NCBI GenBank assembly: GCA_001600095.1
Contig: BCIX01000003.1
Span: 1,984,001 to 2,048,000, forward strand
Direction of reading: 5' to 3'
DNA: 64,000 nucleotides
Origin: Bullera alba
Taxonomy: Eukaryota > Basidiomycota > Tremellomycetes > Tremellales > Bulleraceae
In this document: positions 56,904 through 64,000 of the stretch, one piece after another
Numbering within the stretch: the stretch's first letter is position 1
How the letters are laid out: each line of letters starts with the position of its first letter
Notes under the pieces: generated by a model
What the model was told of the DNA's origin: nothing
Seen by the model: the letters and a program-made list of their open reading frames with translations, nothing else
Databases searched by the model: none
Translations under genes and position numbers: made by a program

Positions 56904-59404
56904 TACACTCTACCCGAGATCCTCTTGAACAAGCTCTTCTTTCCCTTCTTCGCCTCGATCTTCCTTCTGACCTCTTCCTCGAGCTCTCCCTCGTCCAGAC
57001 TGCCCCATCCGTACCATACCACGGTCAAGAAGCCAATCAAGGCAGTTAGGATACAGCCAGCCAAAGCTCCAATAGCCTTCGGTGTCCAGCCCTAATGAGA
57101 AGTCGTCAGTGTAGAATCGGTTGAGTGATAAGGCGGTACTTACCATGACAACGGGGAATGGACCCCATGGTTGGCCCTTGAAGTCTGTGATGGACTCGGT
57201 CCCAATGATGTTACCGCTGGTAGGCAGGTCCCAGTGCTTGCAGTGATCGTAGAAAGTCTGAGGGATGGTCGTGTTCTCCTGGAACTTCTCTGGCGCCTCG
57301 ATGAAGACAGCAGCGAGACCACCTGGCGAGGAGGGTCAGTGAATGCTATCTCAATGCGACAATCACTACTCACTGCTCATGTGCCAGTCAATCTAATTAT
57401 CATATATAGATCAGTATCGGACTACCATACAGGCTATGTCCCACTCACGTGGCAGTGGAACAACCAGGCTCCTGGGTTGTCGGCTCTCCATCTCAACACA
57501 ACGTTACCGGTGGGAGGAATAGTGATAGTGTCTCGTCGAGAAGGGTTGGCCTGACCCTCCCGGACGGGTGGGTTGACCGAAGTGTCGTTCGAGGTGACAT
57601 CAAAGCTCTTGCTGATCACCTGGAACTCGTGACCGTGCAAGTGGAACGGATGGAACCCTGCGTCCCAGTTGTACACCGTCAACTGGATGTTGGCCATGTG
57701 TGGGTACGCGAAAGCGCTGGTCTGGTGGCCGTATACCTGAGGCAAGAACGAGTTGTTGCCCATTGTCAATGCGGTGAAGATCGATGGCGTCCTTGGCTCT
57801 CGGTAAGTGATGTTGTTGAACGAAGCTCGGTTGGTTCCGTCGTCGTAGGTGTCGAAGAAGACGTCGAGTCGGTATTCAATATCAGGGAGCGCAGCGGCAG
57901 AGACCAAGATGGGAATGAATTCGGTGTCGTCCAACATGGGGTATTCGTCAACAACGGGAGCAACGGCTTCGGCATTGGCAGAAGAGTATACGATCTGAAG
58001 GGTGTTATTGAGAACAAGGGCTTCTGGGATAGCATCGTACCTGAACAATTATGAGCGAATGTTTCAACGACGCAGAGAAAATTGCTTACATGTCCTCGCT
58101 CTGCATGACTCCAAGGGCATAGTTGGTTCCAGTTTCGTTCTTGGCTTGGACGAGGAGGGCATATCTCTGAGCGACGGCGATGGTGAGGATGTCGAGAGGG
58201 TATGGCTCGACCTCGACACCATCGACCTCGATGACCGATACCTCGTGCTGGTCAAAGTTCAGATAGAACACTGGATCGCGTAGCATGCATCAGCTTAGAT
58301 GCAGTGAAACCGGAAGTGTGGCTCACTCGATAGGGCGGCCATGTTGATGACTCGGACTTTGTAGGCTTTGCCAGCTTCGAAGTCGAGTTTGGCGTTGTTG
58401 TTGACGGCTGAACCATCTGAGATCGCTTGTGCTGAGGGGTAGTATGTATCGTTCTTGAGCACGTAGATCGCAGCGGAATCTAAGGGGAAAAAGTCAGTCG
58501 AGTCACTGTTGGGCATCGAGATCAGCGTACCTGGGACGGGCTCAGCTCCTGTTGGGTTCTTCCACGACATGAACTGCTTGATCAGGACAGAATGTTCGTC
58601 ATTGTACCTGCGGACCCATCAACACGGTCTTCCGAGCGCTGACAATGACCGATGTTTCTCACCAATCCGAGACGACGATGGTGTATTCGTCGTCCCAAGT
58701 GACGTTGTCGCTTCGTCCAGTGCCATTCTGGGGGAGAATGATGGAGGCTGTTACAGAATCAGCGGACTGTCTAAGTGAAAGAGGCCGGAGTCTACTCACG
58801 GGTTCGCAGACCGTCCGTGTATTGACCGAGGTAATGGCCGTGGATCCAGAATGTACCAGTCTAGCAGTCGGTAGTGAGTAACAGACAAGTGGACTGCCAA
58901 GAGTCAGCTCACCTGCTTGCTAGTGTCAATGTCGTAAGTCAAGGTTTGACCGCGAGGGATACTGCATTGAGTGACGCCGACAGCGCCGTCATAGTGGTTC
59001 GAGTTGTTGAAGAACATGCCGTGCGAGTGTAGCGATGTTCCGACTGTGTCATCACCTAGACCGTTTGTGGCGTGGATTCGGATCAAGTCTCCCTGGTGGG
59101 AGAATACAGGTGGTGGGCTGGTAGAAAATTGAAATCAGCGATCGCTCGAGGGTTTGGTCGATTGACATGGACTCACGGCCATGATCCGTTGACACCAATG
59201 ACTCTGCGTTCTTGCAGCTGCGCGCAAGTGTCAGTACATGTTCTTCTTTTGGTACCCATTCATGGAGGGTAGAATTTCAGGACAGACACTCACGCCTGTG
59301 GGGTTGCTGTTGGCCCAAGTAATGTTCCACCAGTGTTCGTGGACGACAACGGCAGATGCCACCGAGAGCAGCGACAGCGACGAGATCACAGCGTTGATGA
59401 ACAT
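56904..59404 (-). CDS. FET3: multicopper ferroxidase, Fet3 type
   Basis: This multi-exon gene encodes about 640 residues. The signal peptide (MFINAVISSLSLLSVASA) is followed by three cupredoxin domains. Copper ligands are seen in HSHGMFF, WIHGHYLGQYTDGL, HPFHLHGHEF and HCHIDWHMSSGLAAVF. The last exon encodes a transmembrane segment (AIGALAGCILTALIGFLTVV) and a charged cytosolic tail (GSLDEGELEEEVRKIEAKKG). The membrane anchor and HCHIDWHM block mark a Fet3-type iron oxidase, not a secreted laccase. It oxidises Fe(II) at the cell surface and normally works with an Ftr1 permease; no FTR1 is in this window. Regulation by iron is supported by two ATCTGATAA sites upstream. Confidence 0.92.
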
Positions 59405-59542
59405 GGCGCGGTGGTGGTTGTGGCTGAAGACAGATGAAGTGAGGCAATTCTGTAAAGCCGCAGGTGCCCAATCACCCAGATATAAGCAGTTTCTAAATCG
59501 CCAGCCCGGCCGTCTTCGCTTTTCTCGGATCGGAGCACCTCT

Positions 59543-59551
59543 TTATCAGAT
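59543..59551 (-). promoter_or_regulatory. iron-GATA site, proximal (ATCTGATAA)
   Basis: A perfect match to ATCWGATAA, the site bound by fungal iron repressors of the Sre1/Urbs1/Cir1 group, reading in the FET3 direction 139 bp upstream of its ATG. Confidence 0.6.
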
Positions 59552-59734
59552 AGGCGAGACCGTTTGCTCCTTGACGTCTACCTGAGGTAAAAATTCTCCC
59601 GAAGCTAACGGTGTACGCGAGGAGAGGGGTTCGTGAGAGGCCAGAGGTGGACTCTGTCCTACTCTGTCCCCTTGATGATGGCTTCCGTTCCTTCTTACAC
59701 CACCGAATATTCTGCTGCTGTCCTACTGCTGTCC

Positions 59735-60332
59735 TGCAGCGTTGCTCCTCCGGCCGTGTCGATGAGATCTTGTGTAGCGCCACCAAAGTGCTAAGGTGAT
59801 AGATAGTTCGGTCCGATTCTAAAAACAGCTTCGCAGGACCGGCCGATGAGAGCGAGTTGGCCTGAGTTGGCGTACTCTAGTCGTACTCTGCGATGGAGCG
59901 ATCCTCAAGCGAAACTCCACAAGGCGTGTGTGGGCGAGTGCTCCCGAGTATGATGCACTTTTGCAGATCTCGGACAAAGCGAGCTGCGAGGGGGGAAGCG
60001 GGAAGCGACTGTTCCGGCCGTCGAGGGGAGCGAGGGGGAGCGATGGGGGTACGAGAGGGAAGGTACGGTAAAGGGATCTCCCAATCACTCTTTTTTCGCT
60101 AGCCCATCGCCTGGCTTATCAGATAGCTTAATTTCCCCTCCACTCGCCGCCGCCACCCGCACCATTTTGCTCCCGAAAGATGGGAGAAGCTTTCGGCCGG
60201 TCGCAACTCGTGACCCGAGACCAGCCTCGACGAGCTGCAGCCCGCTGAGGCTCCGAGCTGCTGCAGCGTTGCAGCGTGCCGGCTGCAGCCGTCGTGGGAA
60301 AGTAGTGGTCCTGCAGCGTGGCCTGCAGCGTC
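59735..60332. repeat. five dispersed copies of TGCAGCGT upstream of FET3
   Basis: Copies lie at 59735-59742, 60262-60269, 60270-60277, 60313-60320 and 60325-60332; four fall within 71 bp, two directly abutting. They may be a factor-binding cluster or a simple expansion of a Pst-like CTGCAG core. Confidence 0.55.
60116..60124 (-). promoter_or_regulatory. iron-GATA site, distal (ATCTGATAA)
   Basis: A second perfect ATCTGATAA, 712 bp upstream of the FET3 ATG, with the same extended context TATCTGATAA as the proximal site. Confidence 0.55.
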
Positions 60333-60602
60333 GTGGAATCATCGCAGATCAAGCTCAAGGAAGTCCTGTCCAAGAGCATACAGACCTTCAGATACTTGCA
60401 CTTGAAACTGAGTCTGACAATCATCTTCGCTACAGATACAGTTCATACGCCATAAGTCATAAGGTGAAATATTATACAAGAACGAATCTGGCTCTCTCGA
60501 CCTCGTTGCGAGAGACAACAGCATGGCCATCCACACGCGCGGAAGAGGATTGTGGTGGGGCTAGAGTAGGCTTCTCTCAATCCTCCCCCGACACAACAAC
60601 AA

Positions 60603-61235
60603 CTAGTCCCCGCCCTTGTTTGGTCCGCTCTTCTTGCCTTCGGGTGCGTCGCCCGATTTGCAAGCGACAATCTTGATCTTTGGCGCGGTGACTACCTCGG
60701 ATCTGCAAAGACGGTGATCAGCGAATGACACTCAAAAGACCCTGTCACATACCCAGCGCCAGTCCCCTCCATCTTGAATTGTGGGTCTTTGATCACAAAC
60801 GTCCATACATCATCACAGAGTCTGTAAGTGGATAGATGACCCTGCAGATTCAAGCCCGGTGTCAGCTGGCTATCACCATGTGCCATGAAGCTGATAGACA
60901 GACCTTTACTGTCGTTTTGTTCTTGACTCCTTTTTGAAGCGTTTCGGTCAACGACTTATCGAACTGGAACACAGCAGCGTCAGCTCAGGATACGAGTTGT
61001 ATTGTAGCTATCGCACTGACCTGTTGAAGGACCCTCATTGCGAGTTGAGGGGGGATGTCGCCTTGAGTGATCAACTCGTCTAGCGAATCTGTCAAGGCTG
61101 TTCCGATACTACAGGAATAATCAGTTTCGAGACCCCGCCTTGTAGCTCGCATAGCTGATAATGATAGCTTCCGGGCAATATTCACCTCGATCCTCTGTAG
61201 AATTCATAATACGTCTGTCCACTGGGAGCGGTCAT
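60603..61235 (-). CDS. TOA2: TFIIA small (gamma) subunit Toa2
   Basis: Five exons (61235-61186, 61108-61021, 60963-60904, 60841-60753, 60702-60603) give 128 residues. The full family pattern is present: [76 protein letters not shown] and [17 protein letters not shown] stabilises TBP on promoter DNA for RNA polymerase II. The last 18 residues ([17 protein letters not shown]) are a lineage-specific tail. The gene is divergent from MOB3 across a 435-bp promoter region. Confidence 0.95.
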
Positions 61236-61670
61236 GATGAATCACGGGCAATCGCGCTCGACACGATGCGATCTTGACACCGAGTTTTGTACGAAGCCTA
61301 GTGCGATCACTCTCTGGCTCTTGATGACCTCTTTGTACCTATACTATCGAGCTGGATGCATGACTTTGGGTGTCGGAGGAACAGCAACAAAGGACGCGGT
61401 GGGAGCGTGAGTCAGCGAGTGGTTTTATATGGCACGAATATCCTAGGTCACGAATTTAGACGTGTTTTATCCTGAGATACACGTCCACCAGTGCCCACCC
61501 CACCCCCGCCCTCGCCATGATGCAACTGTCCAGCACCCAGCTCTAAGCCACCTATTAAGAGGTTCTGACAGCGAGAACAGACTACTTAAGCTGATCACAC
61601 GGTGCTCTGTCAAATCCCAGTGATAGGGACTAGCAAGATACAAACAACGAACGGATCGAATCCACTCGCC
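61236..61670. promoter_or_regulatory. bidirectional promoter region TOA2 / MOB3
   Basis: A 435-bp divergent gap. TTTTATATGG (61421-61430) is a weak TATA-like sequence. I recognise nothing else. Confidence 0.35.
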
Positions 61671-63767
61671 ATGATCATACCACTGGATCCGAGCTCGTCG
61701 ACCTCGCACACGACATCATATAGGATCAAACGCGGGACAAAGGTGTCTGTGAGTGACGATCTGGGTAGGAGCGATCGTCTCAACGCGTCATTGACAACCA
61801 AACCTAGGATGTGCATCCTCAGCGAGATGACCCGGTGCCTGGGCTTGCATCATCCGACGGACCTTTCCAGCTGTCCGAGTACCTAGCCCTCAAGATCAAG
61901 CATGATCCTCATGATATCAAAGGGTTGATCGAAGTGCCGAGAGGAGAGGAGAAGGATGGCAAAGAGTCACAGGACCAGAACATAGTGAGTCAAGTTGATG
62001 TTAGACCGAAGCTAGAGCCCAGCTCATACAGAGACTCTGCAGTGGATCTATGAGCACCTGCGGTGCGTGACTGGCGTCAGGCTTGATGTTCCGGCGTGCT
62101 GATAGCTGCTGGCATATAGGCGACTGCCGATCGATCTTACGCCACTGCTCAACTCCCTTACGATGTCATGTACAAAAGAAACCTGTCCGGAGATGAAGGC
62201 GGATCAGTGGCTATACTTCTGTTCAGCTCACTCCGCAACATCGGAATGCTGCGCCATAGACTACATCCTGCACACGTGAGTGCGAGAAGCTGAATGTTGC
62301 TAGAAGCGACAAGCTGATATTCCGCAGCGTTGACTCGACTATCGCCTTGCTCAACTCATCACAGCAATTTCCCTCTAGGTGAGACACTTGCCTCGACTGT
62401 GCCCGGCTACACAACTGACGCTCAGTAACAGACTCGTCATCCCCCGAGCCTCGTACACCCACTTCCCCTCGATATTCCGGCGGCTATCACGGATATTCTC
62501 TCACGCGTACTTCCACCACCGAGAGGCATTTGCATTGTCTGAATCGGAGACTTCGCTATATGCGCGTTTTGTCGCTCTATGTGAGAAGTTCGAGTTGATT
62601 GGACAGCACTTATTCATCATACCGAGAGAGGCCGTCGGACAGTTCGCAAAAGGGTCTACGTTCGATGACTCGGAGGAGGAAGAGAGCGAGGAGAGTGAGG
62701 AATCGGAAGAATCGGAGGAAGATGACGAGGATGAGGATGATGAGGGCTCCGAAGGCGATGATCGGGGTAGAGGGGATAAGAACGTCGAAGGCAAGGGCGG
62801 GCAGAGGACAAGGTCGCTAGACCGGCATCCTCATTCAACGGTCAAGTCGCCTGATATACCAAGAGGGCCCAAGGCAGGGTCGTCTATATCACCACCGTCG
62901 AAATCAGAAGCGGCAGAGGTCATACCTGAAGAATCGGACGAAGCTCAAGATCCATTCAGGTCGGATTCGACTCCGTTCGGATCGACGCCTCCCGTCAACA
63001 CGGAAGTCATAGGTACTTCCGCTGAGACATCACCTGGTCCCTCGTCTGGTCAAGACAGACCTGTGATGAAGCTACCCTCGAGGCAGAAATTCGGCACCTT
63101 GGGTCGTGGCAAACAATCTAGGGGAACGATGCTTTGGACATCAGACGAGTCGGCCCTGTCGGATACGGCGACTATCAAAATGCCATCGGTACCTGATCTA
63201 CCAACGACGAAACCGGACACATCGGCTGGAGAAGCGGGTTATGTGGAAGGTGCTGAGTTGTCAAGATCTGAGAGCTCCCAAACTGCGATATTGATCGACA
63301 ATCTCGAGGCACCATTATCCACCGACGAGGACGTCGAAGACGCCGAGGACGACGTAGAAGAGGGAGTCGATGCTTCGAAGGCGACCGAGGCCGTGGAGGA
63401 CTTTGGGTCGACGCCAAAGGATGAGATCGAGTTGTTAGAGGAGAATGGAGAATTGCCCGCTATATCGACGGAACCCGCGGAATCGACCACTTCCTCCCCA
63501 CCGACTGATCCAACGAAGGTGGAGGAAGAAGCGTCTGCGAAGGATGACTCGGAGGTTCTGACCGGAGAGTCCACCGAGAAGGAAGCGCTGGCTCAGGGGA
63601 TGGAGGAGGTCAAGCTCGATGACGAGGCGGAAACGGGTGATCAATCGAAAGATTTGACCTCGGCTTCAGCACCGGCAAACATACATGAGCCATTGGACAA
63701 AGAAGCCGAGGAAGTGAAGGACGGCAAGGACAAGCAAGAAGCTGAGGTTCCGAAGAACGACGCTTAG
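61671..63767 (+). CDS. MOB3: MOB family protein, phocein/MOB3 type, with long acidic tail
   Basis: Six exons (61671-61748, 61808-61984, 62043-62062, 62120-62275, 62328-62378, 62432-63767) give 605 residues. The MOB domain (about residues 40-245) includes LSEYLALKIKHDPHDIKGLI, VWIYEHLR-like WIYEHLRRLPIDLTPLLNSL, TCPEMKADQWLYFCSAHSAT, ECCAIDYILHTVDSTIALLN and RLSRIFSHAYFHHREAF. The Cys/His residues of the zinc site are present (CPEM...C..H, then HAYFHH). The C-terminal 350 residues are an Asp/Glu/Ser-rich disordered extension. Phocein-type MOB proteins join the STRIPAK complex; in filamentous fungi MOB3 acts in cell fusion and development. Fungal MOB3 proteins commonly carry a long tail. Exon 3 is only 20 nt. 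Confidence 0.85.
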
Positions 63768-64000
63768 GCCTTGGAGCATGGCCACGACAATAGGGCAGTC
63801 CGTCGACTTTATTTGTATCTCCATAGCTAGGACGCCATCAACAATGTCATGTGGTATCATGTAGCAGCATGTAGCAACGAAGTCCAACGAAGCAATCATC
63901 AGCTTGTAGTCCTTAAGATCTCTGAGAATGCCCTCTGATGCCTTCTGAAATCTGATGCTTCTGATGCCCTAGCGACCGATGACCGATGTGGCTCAGTTTC
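63768..64000. other. gene-free right edge
   Basis: Sequence after the MOB3 stop. It contains CTCTGATGCCTTCTGAAATCTGATGCTTCTGATGCC, a degenerate CTGATGC repeat (about 63930-63970). No gene is visible. Confidence 0.4.

Noticed and set aside
1..64000. tRNA, rRNA, CRISPR, transposon or viral genes
   Set aside because: Looked for conserved tRNA boxes, terminal repeats, and transposase, integrase or polymerase motifs; none was seen by eye. A tRNAscan-SE and RepeatMasker run would be decisive.

Overview
The window is nuclear DNA of a basidiomycete fungus, most likely a tremellomycete (the Cryptococcus/Kwoniella/Tremella/Saitozyma group). Gene structures are dense with very short introns (often 37-60 nt) that start GTGAGT or GTAAGT, carry a CTGAC-type branch site and end in AG. 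The gene set is eukaryotic (TFIIIC, TFIIA, decapping enzyme, FG nucleoporin, cohesin factor), and the tetraspanin is of the TSP2 type I associate with basidiomycetes. The species cannot be named from the sequence. I saw no tRNA, rRNA, CRISPR array, transposon or viral sequence.

Layout. 1-5.5 kb: two minus-strand genes, a WW-domain protein and a TSP2 tetraspanin, the latter divergent from TFIIIC subunit TFC4 (to 9.5 kb). 9.9-10.5 kb: a small secreted cysteine-rich protein. 10.6-17.0 kb: a GYP2-type Rab GAP and decapping activator DCP1 in tandem on the minus strand. 17.4-18.5 kb: a Nudix CoA diphosphatase. 18.7-27.2 kb: a Ser-rich unknown, a TPR protein, a single-pass membrane protein and a probable mitochondrial protein with a frame problem at its 3' end. 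27.5-31.5 kb: nucleoporin NUP57 and cargo receptor ERV29. 32.6-43.4 kb: an unknown acidic protein, cohesin regulator PDS5, and a large protein whose layout (helical N-terminal region, PH-like region, long disordered centre, C-terminal coiled coil) resembles the Red1/SYCP2 meiotic axis family. 43.8-45.7 kb: a secreted or vacuolar subtilase. 47.1-51.1 kb: a 1,304-residue disordered protein. 51.8-52.7 kb: a class I glutamine amidotransferase.

The most unusual part is 53-59.4 kb. Small single-exon genes of unknown function lie next to the multicopper ferroxidase FET3. Two of them are tandem copies, each exactly 143 residues, with duplicated TATA promoters. The duplicated block carried the 3' end of FET3 with it and left a decayed copy of the FET3 C-terminal tail between the two genes. 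The FET3 upstream region has two perfect ATCTGATAA sites, the consensus of fungal iron-responsive GATA repressors, and five copies of the octamer TGCAGCGT. The window closes with TFIIA small subunit TOA2 and a phocein-type MOB protein with a long acidic tail.

Exon limits were read by eye from splice sites and frame. Where exon sums are quoted they close in frame to the stop codon.
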